Below are positions 57,180 through 64,000 of a stretch of DNA of 64,000 bases, in pieces. The translations under genes were made by a program, and so were the position numbers. The notes under the pieces are model-generated. The model searched no databases. It saw nothing but the letters and a program-made list of their open reading frames with translations, and was not told where the DNA came from. Source of the stretch: Acidimicrobiales bacterium (GTDB lineage Bacteria; Actinomycetota; Acidimicrobiia; Acidimicrobiales; SKKL01); the NCBI GenBank assembly GCA_034521975.1, contig JAXHLR010000007.1, positions 17,557 through 81,556 of the forward strand, written 5' to 3'. The stretch's first letter is position 1. Every line of letters starts with the position of its first letter.

Positions 57180-57665
57180 TCAGCGGCGACCTTCGGCGCG
57201 CCGCCGCGCCAGGTGCACATAGGCCTTGGCCGCGCCCCATGCCATCCCCGGTTCGTGCAGGCGGGGGTCGACGTCGGCGAAGTTGGCGGGAGCAAGTCCG
57301 TAGTGGTCGTTGGGCATGAGCCGTTCGTCGACCTCGTCGCGGACGATCCCCGGCACTCCGGCTGCCTCGAGCACCCGGGTGGGGAAGCGGACCGCGTCGC
57401 GCAGCACCGACAGGGGCGGCACGCGCTGGTCGTCGATGTCGAGCCGCAGCAGCTCGATGATCTGTGGGCCGACCTCGGCCTGCGCCTGCTCGCCGGCGGC
57501 CTCGGCCTCGTGCCGGATCTCGGCGGGGACCTCGCCGGACCACTGGATCATGCGAGCTTCGACACAGCCGACGACCCATCCCGGCAGCGCGTCGACGATG
57601 CCCGCCGCCAGCTCGTCGGCGTAGCGGGCCAGCGCCGCTTCGGGGTCGTCGTCGTCGCTGCTCAC
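57180..57665 (-). CDS. Uncharacterised helical protein
   Basis: A 161-residue mostly helical, acidic protein from GTG 57665: ALARYADELAAGIVDALPGW, VEARMIQWSGEVPAEIRHEA, PLSVLRDAVRFPTRVLEAAG and AWGAAKAYVHLARRRAEGRR. The start overlaps the larE stop by four bases, so it is translationally coupled to larE and alaX. No family or catalytic motif is recognised. Confidence 0.7.
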   Translation of the reverse strand: MSSDDDDPEAALARYADELAAGIVDALPGWVVGCVEARMIQWSGEVPAEIRHEAEAAGEQAQAEVGPQIIELLRLDIDDQRVPPLSVLRDAVRFPTRVLEAAGVPGIVRDEVDERLMPNDHYGLAPANFADVDPRLHEPGMAWGAAKAYVHLARRRAEGRR

Positions 57666-58489
57666 CGCTCGAGGGCGGCGTTGAGGTTTCCCGAGCGCAG
57701 CCCTTCGAGGTCGACGGTGACGTAGCGGTACCCCGCGGCCTTCACCGCGGCCACCACGTCGGCGCGATGGGCCACCATGCGGTCGAGCGTGTCGACGGGT
57801 ACCTCGATGCGGGCGGTGTCGTCGTAGTGGCGGACCCGCAGCTCGTCGAACCCGAGGCGACCGAGGGCGGATTCGGCCCGTTCGACCCGGCTCAGCACCG
57901 ACACCGAGACCGAAGTGCCGTAGGGGATGCGCGACGCCAGGCACGCCGCGGCGGGCTTGTCCCAGGTGCGCAGGCCCAGCGACCGGGAGGCCTCGCGGAC
58001 CATGGTCTTGGTGAACCCGGCGTCGACGAGGGGGAACACCGCTCCCGCCTCGGCCGCGGCTCGTTGCCCCGGCCGGTGGTCGCCGAGGTCGTCGACGTTG
58101 ACGCCGAGGGCGACGGTGGATCCGGCCTCGACGGCGATCGGGGCCACGGCACGCATCAGGGCGTCCTTGCACCAGAAGCAGCGGTCGCCGTCGTTGCGAC
58201 GGTAGGCGATCTGGTCCATCTCGTCGGTCTCGACCTGGAGGTGAGGTAGGCCCCACTCGGCGGCCAGGGCGACGCACTCGTCGCGCTCGTCGGCGGGCAG
58301 CGATGGCGACACGGCGGTGACGGCGACGGTTCGTCGCGGGCCGAGGGTGTCGAGGGCCATGTAGGAGAGGAACGCCGAGTCGGCTCCCCCGCTGAAGGCG
58401 ACGTGGAGCCGTTCGTGGCCCGCGAGCACCGCGGCCAGCCGGTCGGTCGCCGCGGCCAGATCGGCGGCGGCGACGAGCTCAGGCTGCAT
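57662..58489 (-). CDS. larE: ATP-dependent sacrificial sulfur transferase LarE
   Basis: A 275-residue PP-loop ATPase. The PP-loop is FSGGADSAF; GDRCFWCKDALM provides a Cys pair, and KPAAACLASRIPYGTSVSV includes the CLASR region where LarE of Lactobacillus holds its sacrificial Cys. LarE sulfurates the nicotinate-derived cofactor of lactate racemase, but larA, larB and larC are not in the window. Related PP-loop enzymes act elsewhere, so the acceptor is uncertain. ATG 58489; overlaps alaX by 11 bases. Confidence 0.85.
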   Translation of the reverse strand: MQPELVAAADLAAATDRLAAVLAGHERLHVAFSGGADSAFLSYMALDTLGPRRTVAVTAVSPSLPADERDECVALAAEWGLPHLQVETDEMDQIAYRRNDGDRCFWCKDALMRAVAPIAVEAGSTVALGVNVDDLGDHRPGQRAAAEAGAVFPLVDAGFTKTMVREASRSLGLRTWDKPAAACLASRIPYGTSVSVSVLSRVERAESALGRLGFDELRVRHYDDTARIEVPVDTLDRMVAHRADVVAAVKAAGYRYVTVDLEGLRSGNLNAALER

Positions 58490-59195
58490 CGCCGACCTCG
58501 ATCCGCAGCCGCTTGTTGCCCTTGCCCTTCGACTCGGTCTTGGTGACCCGGACGGCGCCGACCTCACCGGTGGAGCGCACGTGGGTGCCGCCGTCGGCCT
58601 GCTTGTCGAGGCCCACGATGTCGACGATGCGGATCTCGGTGACCGAGTCGGGGATGAGGCTCACCTTGGTGCGGATCAGGTCGTCGTCGAGGACGGCCTC
58701 GTCGCGGGGCAAGAAGGTGACCTCGATGGGACGGTCGGCGATGATCTCGTCGTTGACCAGGCGCTGGACCTGGTCCTTGAACCCCTCGGGCAGGGGGTCG
58801 AACTCGAAGTCCATCCGGGCGGCGAGCGGTTCCATGTTGGCGCCGGTGACCGGCACGTTCCACTGCTTCCAGATCACTCCGCAGAGGATGTGCAGGGCGG
58901 TGTGGGTGCGCATGAGCTTGTGACGGCGGTCCCAGTCGATCTCGCCGTGGATCGTGTCGCCCACCGACGGCAGGCCTGCGCCCTCGCCGACGCTGTGCCA
59001 CACGGTGTCGCCCTCCTTGACCACGTCGGTGACCCCGAGCAGGCCGAGCATGCCGGTGTCGTGGGGCTGGCCGCCGCTGGTGTAGTAGAAGGCGGTGCGG
59101 TCGAGGGCGACGCGGTTGGCATCGGGATCGACGTCGGTCACGGTGGCGTCGAACTCGCGCAGGTAGGCGTCGCGGAGGAACAGCAGGTCGGTCAT
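58479..59195 (-). CDS. Alanyl-tRNA editing protein AlaX-like
   Basis: A 238-residue stand-alone editing domain that removes Ser or Gly from mischarged tRNA-Ala. It starts with the ALDR TAFYYTSGGQPHDTG segment typical of the AlaRS editing fold, has the first zinc motif HTALHIL (HxxxH) and ends with DGGTHVRSTGEVG, where most members have CGGTHV. The Cys-to-Asp change at the third zinc ligand occurs in some AlaX groups, so activity is still plausible. First gene of the alaX-larE-hypothetical operon. Confidence 0.85.
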   Translation of the reverse strand: MTDLLFLRDAYLREFDATVTDVDPDANRVALDRTAFYYTSGGQPHDTGMLGLLGVTDVVKEGDTVWHSVGEGAGLPSVGDTIHGEIDWDRRHKLMRTHTALHILCGVIWKQWNVPVTGANMEPLAARMDFEFDPLPEGFKDQVQRLVNDEIIADRPIEVTFLPRDEAVLDDDLIRTKVSLIPDSVTEIRIVDIVGLDKQADGGTHVRSTGEVGAVRVTKTESKGKGNKRLRIEVGDAA

Positions 59196-59301
59196 CGCCG
59201 CCATTCTGCCCGCTGTGCGCCCGCCACTACACCTCGTGGTTGGGCGGTGGTACTCGACAGACCCCGAGAGCCGGACGAGAACGCGGCAAAAGGGCAAGAC
59301 C

Positions 59302-59787
59302 TCAGCGCAGCGCAAAGGTGCAGACGAACTCGTCATCGCGGGGCCATGGGCGCCGCCGCCTGTCCGCTCCGAGCTGGTCGTTCAGCGCTAGCATCGCCCG
59401 GTTATCGCCGTCCACAAACGAGGTCACCCGAGCGAATCCCCGGTCCCGAGCCCATCGGAGCACTTGTTCCTTGGTGGCGCTCCCCAGGCCCTTGCGCCTG
59501 TGATCAGTCGCTACCGCAAGGACGCTGCTCCATACCCACCCTTCCTTCGGGTAGTCGGTGTACCACGTGGCGATCGTGACCAGCTCGTGCTCGATCCATC
59601 CGCCTATGGCGAAGTGATCGTCTCTAGTCCCGATCGCGTCGGCAACCTCGTTTCGAATCGCGTCCTCGACGTCAAGTGCCCACGGCTCACCGACCGCCGC
59701 GCACCGAAACCGACGCAGCTGGTCTCGGTGCTCTGACCCGAGAGGGTGAAACTCTAGCTGGGTCAGCAGTGTTGCCGGGGCCGCCAC
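59302..59787 (-). CDS. GNAT family N-acetyltransferase
   Basis: A 161-residue acetyltransferase. The acetyl-CoA loop is ATDHRRKGLGSATKEQV (Q/RxxGxG/A as RRKGLG), preceded by the strand WVWSSVLAV and followed by RDRGFARVTSFVDGDNRA. No ATG or GTG lies at the start of the homologous part (LEFHPLGSEHRDQL); GTG 59787 is used here, and CTG at the TGA of the upstream gene is the alternative. It overlaps the small gene by 25 bases. A small gene followed by a GNAT gene recalls acetyltransferase toxin-antitoxin pairs, but other substrates are possible. Confidence 0.75.
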   Translation of the reverse strand: MAAPATLLTQLEFHPLGSEHRDQLRRFRCAAVGEPWALDVEDAIRNEVADAIGTRDDHFAIGGWIEHELVTIATWYTDYPKEGWVWSSVLAVATDHRRKGLGSATKEQVLRWARDRGFARVTSFVDGDNRAMLALNDQLGADRRRRPWPRDDEFVCTFALR

Positions 59788-60029
59788 ACCGGCAGGTCGT
59801 CGGCCTCGATCTCCTTGAGGAGGGCCTCGTCGTCCGCGGACAGGTCGGTCGGAGGGTAGGAACTGAACCTGGTTGGCCGGTTGCGACATTCCACGCGATC
59901 TAGCCTCAGTTGGATCGCGTCAAGACTGTGCGAACCTACTGATCGTACGGCGGTGATAACTCGGTTGGCTATCCGCGCCGCTTCGCTGCGCTTGCTGAAA
60001 CCTGGATGGTGAGAGCCGGACACAGCCAT
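59763..60029 (-). CDS. Small protein upstream of the GNAT gene
   Basis: An 88-residue product from ATG 60029 (AAGGTG upstream); a GTG at 60101 would extend it to 112 residues and begin in the right-hand repeat. It has a basic, helical N-terminal part (FSKRSEAARIANRVITAVRS) and an acidic end (TDLSADDEALLKEIEADDLP), ending WRPRQHC. No ribbon-helix-helix motif is evident, so an antitoxin role is only a hypothesis from gene order. Codon use is less GC-biased than in flanking genes. Confidence 0.5.
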   Translation of the reverse strand: MAVSGSHHPGFSKRSEAARIANRVITAVRSVGSHSLDAIQLRLDRVECRNRPTRFSSYPPTDLSADDEALLKEIEADDLPVWRPRQHC

Positions 60030-60145
60030 ATCCACACCTTGGATTCTGGCGTAGTGAATTGCGGTTGTACAGCACCTTGACCGAGTGTTTGGGTTTGTCA
60101 CGCCACTACACCTCGTGGCCGCGTCGGGTGGGAGAGACTGGTGGG

Positions 60146-60619
60146 ATGGCCGCCGATGGTGACGCCGACCGGAACGAGATCCCGCTCGCCTATGACCGGC
60201 TCGGCAGCCGGCTCGTCGCCATCGGGCCGCACGAGGTCGACCACGACCTGAGCGGCGGGAGACCGATCCGGCTCGGCCGGTTCGACCTCGGCTACGGCAT
60301 GCTGGGCAGCCGCCTGGAACGCATCGGTGACCTCACCCTCTCCTACGACCACGCCGGCAGCCGGCTCCGGAGGGTGGGCGAGTGGACGCTCGACTACGAC
60401 CGGTGGGGCAGCAGGCTCCGGCGGATCGGCGACCACGAGATCGGGTACCGGAGGCTCGGGTCACGTGCCCACCGGATCGGCGACCTGACGATCAGGCACG
60501 GGTTCGCGGGGTCGCGTCCCGAGGGCATCCGGTCCCCGCGCTCCGAGCTGAGCGAGGACGAGGTCATCGTCGTGTTCGTGGTGCTCCAGCTCCAGGAGCG
60601 ATCGAAGCCGAGCGACTGA
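60146..60619 (+). CDS. Protein made of seven 17-residue repeats
   Basis: A 157-residue product from ATG 60146. Residues about 13-131 divide into seven units of exactly 17 residues with the pattern [GDS]Y[DGR]xxGSRLxRIGDxTL; the second and last units are degenerate. Copies such as SYDHAGSRLRRVGEWTL and DYDRWGSRLRRIGDHEI differ by few residues. Alternating short strands with a Gly-Ser-Arg turn suggest a beta-solenoid or open beta-meander. The tail (SEDEVIVVFVVLQLQERSK) is non-repetitive. No signal peptide; cytosolic. Function unknown. Confidence 0.7.
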   Translation: MAADGDADRNEIPLAYDRLGSRLVAIGPHEVDHDLSGGRPIRLGRFDLGYGMLGSRLERIGDLTLSYDHAGSRLRRVGEWTLDYDRWGSRLRRIGDHEIGYRRLGSRAHRIGDLTIRHGFAGSRPEGIRSPRSELSEDEVIVVFVVLQLQERSKPSD

Positions 60620-60705
60620 CCGGCCGAGGGGGCTGTTCCAGGGTTTTCTGCAAGGACCGGGCTCCTTCGCGCTCTCACTCGTGAGCACCCGAAGGAGGAG
60701 TCCCG

Positions 60706-62436
60706 ATGGACCGTCACCCACGAGTCATCGTCAGCCTGTTCGCCGCGATCGCCGTGCTGGCCGTGAGCTTCGGCACCGGCATCGCCCTCGGTGCCGGCGG
60801 TGGAGGCGACACCCCGGATCGAGCGGCGCCGGTCGACGCGGCGCCAACGCCGACGACGGTCGGATCCGCCCCATCGACATCCGAGGGGCCGATCTCCGAC
60901 CCAGCACCCGAGCCGGCCGACGAGCCGGCACCTGAACCGACACCTGAACCGACACCCGAGCCGACGCCTGAACCCGCACCGGTGCCTGAACCCGCACCGG
61001 TGCCCGAAACGATCCCCGGGCCGATGCCCGAGCCGGTGCCCGAACCGACACTCGACCCCGACGGCGGCGGGACCACGACCTCGGCGTTCAGCCACGAGCT
61101 GGAGATGACCGTGCACCCCTACCTCACCCGGGCCGACCATCCCGACCTGCGGTGCGATCCCGGGTTCCTCACCCCCGATGCGCTCCCGCTGGTCGTCACG
61201 ACCAGCCGTCCCATCACGACCGGCCACATCACCGTCGGCCCCACCACCGAGAGCGACGGGGTGGTCCTGCGCCACCAGATCTCTTCGACCGAGGAGCAGC
61301 GGGCCGGCTGGACCCTGGGGGTCGCCCTGTCGGGCGAGGAGCCGCCGGCCGGTCTCGAGCGGGGAGTCCATCACTGCGCCCGCATCCCCCACGACCTGGG
61401 TGGGGGGCACGGACGGCTGGTGGAGGGCTCGGTCGTCACCCTCGAGATCGAGGTGGTCGACCTCGACCTGAACCGCACCACCCGCCGGCACTCCTTCGTG
61501 GTCCGAGACCTCGACGACGTTCCGAGCGACCCTCCCCCGATCGAGCTCGAACCGATGGGCTGGAACACCCTCGAGGTCCAGGTGCCGAGGAAGGCTCCCG
61601 ATCCCGGGACGACCCGGCGCACCATCGTGTTCGCTGAGCGGGCTCCCGACGATCGCTCGACGACGTCGTGTCCCGGGTATCCGCCCTTCGACACCTACGA
61701 CCCCGGCGACTCGTCGCGGGCCGAGCCTCGACCGATCGACACCGATGTCATCGCCGATCCCGACTACGACTACCACCGTGGGTTCGACCACGAGGAGGTG
61801 TGGCAGCTGTCGCTGCGCGAGGGCGAGCCCCAGGACGTCTGCGTCTACTGGTGGGACGGCGGCGACGTCGAGCGCGAGGCCTGGCGGGTGACCCCGCCGA
61901 ACCAGCTGCGGGTGCGGGCCCGGGTCGCACACGTCGAGGACCACGTGGGCCGAGGGCTGGAGACCGGCGACTTCGGGGTCCACCCCGTCGGCTTCGAGGG
62001 GTGCCGGGACGAGTCGCTGCCCTGGGGCGACGTGGACGGCGACGAGTGGTCGCCGCCGAGCGGTGCCTGGATCTGCGACAGCGACGGTCGCCCGCTGCGG
62101 CCCGACACGGTCGCCCTCGAGGTCGTTCCCGAGCGGCTCGACTACCACCTCGACCCGGTGCGGGTCCCGCTGGTCGAGCCCGGAGGCGATCCGGTGCGGC
62201 TCCGTGGCTGCATCGGCCTGGCCGGCTTGGCCCGCCACTGTCCCGAGCGCACGATCCAGCGCACCGTCGACCTCGAGGTCGTGTCCGGGCTCTGCGGAGG
62301 CACCGGTGGCTGCAGCCCGCCGACCGAGACCTGGTTCCGGGTCACCGTCGAGTTCGACCTCTACGACGGGCCGAGCAGCGCCGGCGCCGAACCCACGGCG
62401 TGGGGGGACATGACCCTCGTCGAGTCGACCTGGTGA
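60706..62436 (+). CDS. Secreted or membrane-anchored protein with Pro-Glu repeat stalk
   Basis: A 576-residue protein. The N-terminus has a hydrophobic export segment (VSLFAAIAVLAVSFGTGIAL), followed by a stalk (about 60-120) made of PEPTPEP-type repeats, and a large exported part with many Cys (RCDPGF, HHCARI, SCPGYP, DVCVYWWDGG, EGCRDES, WICDSDG, LRGCIG, HCPER, LCGG, GCSPP) likely forming disulfides. Beta-rich. No family is recognised; adhesin or envelope structural roles fit the stalk architecture. ATG 60706 has AGGAGG upstream. It precedes the sigma/anti-sigma fusion by 77 bases. Confidence 0.7.
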   Translation: MDRHPRVIVSLFAAIAVLAVSFGTGIALGAGGGGDTPDRAAPVDAAPTPTTVGSAPSTSEGPISDPAPEPADEPAPEPTPEPTPEPTPEPAPVPEPAPVPETIPGPMPEPVPEPTLDPDGGGTTTSAFSHELEMTVHPYLTRADHPDLRCDPGFLTPDALPLVVTTSRPITTGHITVGPTTESDGVVLRHQISSTEEQRAGWTLGVALSGEEPPAGLERGVHHCARIPHDLGGGHGRLVEGSVVTLEIEVVDLDLNRTTRRHSFVVRDLDDVPSDPPPIELEPMGWNTLEVQVPRKAPDPGTTRRTIVFAERAPDDRSTTSCPGYPPFDTYDPGDSSRAEPRPIDTDVIADPDYDYHRGFDHEEVWQLSLREGEPQDVCVYWWDGGDVEREAWRVTPPNQLRVRARVAHVEDHVGRGLETGDFGVHPVGFEGCRDESLPWGDVDGDEWSPPSGAWICDSDGRPLRPDTVALEVVPERLDYHLDPVRVPLVEPGGDPVRLRGCIGLAGLARHCPERTIQRTVDLEVVSGLCGGTGGCSPPTETWFRVTVEFDLYDGPSSAGAEPTAWGDMTLVESTW

Positions 62437-62513
62437 CCGCAGCGGAAGGAGCACCATGTCGTGTCTGCACCCGACGGACCGCCGGAACCTAGCGTGGGGG
62501 TTCGGTCCAGACC

Positions 62514-64000
62514 ATGAACGAGGACGACACCGAGCTCGCCGTGGCGGCCGCGGCCGGAGACCGGGATGCGCTGGCAGGCATCTACGACCGGTATGCGGAC
62601 CGCATCCACGACTTCGCCACCTCGATGCTGCGGGATGCGGACGAGGCCGCCGACGTCACCTCCGAGACGTTCCTGCGGGCGTTCGAGCGGTTGGGCCAGC
62701 TTCGAGATCCCGCGAAGCTCAAGTCCTGGCTGTTCGCGGTCGCCCGTCACGAGGCTCTGGCCCGGATCCGGGCCCGCCAGCGCACCACCCCGACCGAGGA
62801 GGTGGGTGAGGTGCCGGCGCCCGATGCCGAGGCCGAGCTCACCTCGGTCGAGCGTGCCGACGACGAGCAGGAGCTGCGCCGGCTGGTGTGGGAGGCCGCC
62901 GACGGTCTGAACGAGCGCGACCGGACGGTGCTCGAGCTCCACGTCCGCCAGGGGCTCGTGGGCCAGGAGCTGGCCGACGCGATCGGCGACACCGAGAACG
63001 GCGCCAACGTGGCGCTGCACCGGACCCGGGCCCGGTTCGAGCGTGCGGTCGGTGCGCTGCTGGTGGCCAGGCGGGGTCGCCGGGACTGCCCGGAGCTGGC
63101 GAAGCTGCTCTCGGACTGGGACGGCACCTTCGACACCCTGGTGCGCAAGCGGGTGGCCCGCCACGTCGAACGGTGCGAGGTGTGCGACCGGCGGCGCAAG
63201 GCGCTGGTCAGTCCGTTCGCGCTGATGGCGTCGGCCGCGGTGGCCCCGGCCCCGGCGGGGCTGCGCGATCAGGTGCTCGAGCGGGTCGAGCACATCTCCC
63301 ACGTCGCGCGGCTCCCGCGGGGCTGGCGCCGCGACGGGTTCCCGCCGCCGATGCCCGGCAACCGCCGGAGCCGGCGAGCCGCGGTCGCGGCGACGGTGAC
63401 CGCGCTGGTGGTCCTCTTCGCGGCCGGGGTCGTCACCGGCGTCCTCGTGGAGTTCGGCGACGAGGACGAGCTCCCACCGGTGGCCACGTCGACGTCCACC
63501 ACCGTGGCGCCGACCACCACTGCCCCCACGACGACCACCGAGCCCACGACGACCACCACGACGACCGAGCCCCCCAGCACGACGACCGAACCGACCACCA
63601 CGACGACCGACCCTCCCCCGCAGACGACCACCACCACCACTGTTGCCGACACCCAGGAGCCGACCATCGGGGAGGTGACGGCGGACCCGCAACAGATCTG
63701 GGAGGACGGTGGCCCCGCGGTGTGTGACGGCATGCCCCGCACCTCCGCCGTCGAGGTCGCCGTCACCGACGACAGCGGGGTCGAGTCGGTCACCCTCACC
63801 TGGCAGGTGGGCGGCGAGGCGGCGACGGTGCCGATGCAACCGTCCGGAGGGTCGTGGACCGCGACGGTCGGGCCGGTGTCCGACGACACCATCCCCTTCG
63901 GTTCGACCGAGCCCGTGGGCCTGGTCGTGCACGCGGTCGACGGTGCAGGCAACGACTCCACCCAACAAGGAGACTCGGGGACCCTGCTGCTCAACGACTG
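62514..64000 (+). CDS. ECF sigma factor fused to anti-sigma-like zinc motif, transmembrane segment and exported domain (runs off the window)
   Basis: From ATG 62514 the frame stays open to the last base, at least 495 codons. Residues about 10-185 are a complete ECF sigma factor (GDRDALAGIYDRYADRI, KSWLFAVARHEALARIR, then GLNERDRTVLELHVRQGL with region 4). Next comes HVERCEVC at 217-224, the H-x3-C-x2-C motif of zinc anti-sigma factors, one transmembrane segment (about 288-312, VAATVTALVVLFAAGVVTGV), a Thr/Pro linker and an Ig-like domain (about 385 onward). This is a one-chain sigma/anti-sigma/sensor; activation would need cleavage or a conformational release. Probably near its stop at the window edge. 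Confidence 0.8.
   Translation, partial: MNEDDTELAVAAAAGDRDALAGIYDRYADRIHDFATSMLRDADEAADVTSETFLRAFERLGQLRDPAKLKSWLFAVARHEALARIRARQRTTPTEEVGEVPAPDAEAELTSVERADDEQELRRLVWEAADGLNERDRTVLELHVRQGLVGQELADAIGDTENGANVALHRTRARFERAVGALLVARRGRRDCPELAKLLSDWDGTFDTLVRKRVARHVERCEVCDRRRKALVSPFALMASAAVAPAPAGLRDQVLERVEHISHVARLPRGWRRDGFPPPMPGNRRSRRAAVAATVTALVVLFAAGVVTGVLVEFGDEDELPPVATSTSTTVAPTTTAPTTTTEPTTTTTTTEPPSTTTEPTTTTTDPPPQTTTTTTVADTQEPTIGEVTADPQQIWEDGGPAVCDGMPRTSAVEVAVTDDSGVESVTLTWQVGGEAATVPMQPSGGSWTATVGPVSDDTIPFGSTEPVGLVVHAVDGAGNDSTQQGDSGTLLLND

Larger units (their letters stand above)
59222..60118. mobile_element. Two-gene cassette bounded by 18-bp perfect direct repeats
   Basis: CGCCACTACACCTCGTGG occurs at 59222-59239 and 60101-60118, with different bases on either outer side. 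The 861 bases between hold a GNAT acetyltransferase gene and an upstream small gene, both minus strand, and are lower in GC (36 of 60 at 59941-60000 and 32 of 60 at 60001-60060) than the flanking genes. Collapsing the repeats would leave a short promoter gap between alaX and the 17-residue-repeat gene. No recombinase is present. Same design as 48148-49456. Confidence 0.65.

Noticed and set aside
58479..58700. AlaX apparently lacking a zinc-binding Cys (DGGTHV instead of CGGTHV)
   Set aside because: The same substitution occurs, as far as I recall, in some natural AlaX groups, so it is noted in the gene entry but not claimed as loss of function.
60898..61060. Short-period CCGACACC/GAACC repeats resembling a satellite
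   Set aside because: They encode the PEPTPEP stalk of the secreted protein; explained by the protein sequence.
63480..63660. ACG/ACC-rich repetitive stretch that looks like a DNA repeat array
   Set aside because: It is the Thr/Pro-rich stalk of the sigma/anti-sigma fusion protein in frame; codons are mixed and there is no fixed unit length or spacer, so it is neither a CRISPR nor a tandem repeat element.

Overview
The window is high-GC, densely coding DNA from an actinobacterium. WhiB, a GlnR-type regulator, two glutamine synthetase types, a DUF222-HNH gene with an actinobacterial SOS box, a Get3-like ATPase pair and an RskA-like anti-sigma factor all point to Actinomycetota. The mixture (ectoine hydroxylase tail, ethylmalonyl-CoA-type mutase, several GGDEF proteins) would suit a free-living, perhaps marine or soil member of Acidimicrobiia, but that rank is inference. 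There is one tRNA (Pro, CGG) and no rRNA, CRISPR array, prophage or recognisable transposase.

Layout. 1-12.9 kb: an ectoine hydroxylase tail, three diguanylate cyclases, a Zn alcohol dehydrogenase, a frameshifted thiamine-diphosphate enzyme, a membrane-anchored protein pair with an abrupt frame switch, and a STAS-like/STAS-like/diguanylate cyclase operon that ends beside a truncated gene. 12.9-17.6 kb: nitrogen assimilation, with glnII-glnA divergent from glnA2-glnR. 17.6-24.3 kb: cold-shock protein, RidA, a molybdo-hydroxylase-like fusion, then an Fe-S neighbourhood (ErpA, SufR-like regulator, Mrp) and TypA. 24.3-31 kb: an MBL-like/NUDIX/FxsA overlap operon, WhiB, NfeD, paired Get3-like ATPases, STAS and receiver proteins, and the tRNA. 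31-39 kb: SOS-box HNH nuclease, MazG-like protein, KhtT/KhtU-type K+/H+ antiporter, asd-lysC, cyclophilin and an S51-like protein. 39-45 kb: acyl-CoA metabolism (3-hydroxyacyl-CoA dehydrogenase, mutase), Aat, a degenerate GGDEF protein, patatin and aldo-keto reductase. 45-49.5 kb: a cupredoxin/ECF sigma/anti-sigma operon and a lone AAA ATPase gene flanked by 23-bp direct repeats. 49.5-59.2 kb: thiolase, TesB, PAC2, NUDIX, GlnD, a flavin disulfide reductase, LarE and AlaX. 59.2-64 kb: a two-gene insert flanked by 18-bp direct repeats, a 17-residue-repeat protein, a secreted Pro/Glu-rich protein, and a sigma factor fused to its own anti-sigma-like and extracytoplasmic part that runs off the end.

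Three themes stand out. Nitrogen control is spread over glnII, glnA, glnA2, glnR and, further away, glnD. Cyclic-di-GMP and STAS/receiver signalling is heavily represented. Two small lower-GC inserts (48148-49456 and 59222-60118) look like recently gained cassettes bounded by perfect direct repeats of host sequence; with the STAS/diguanylate cyclase operon they are the best candidates for undescribed biology. Several proteins (MBL-like, NfeD, S51-like, GGDEF) keep their fold but have lost catalytic residues.
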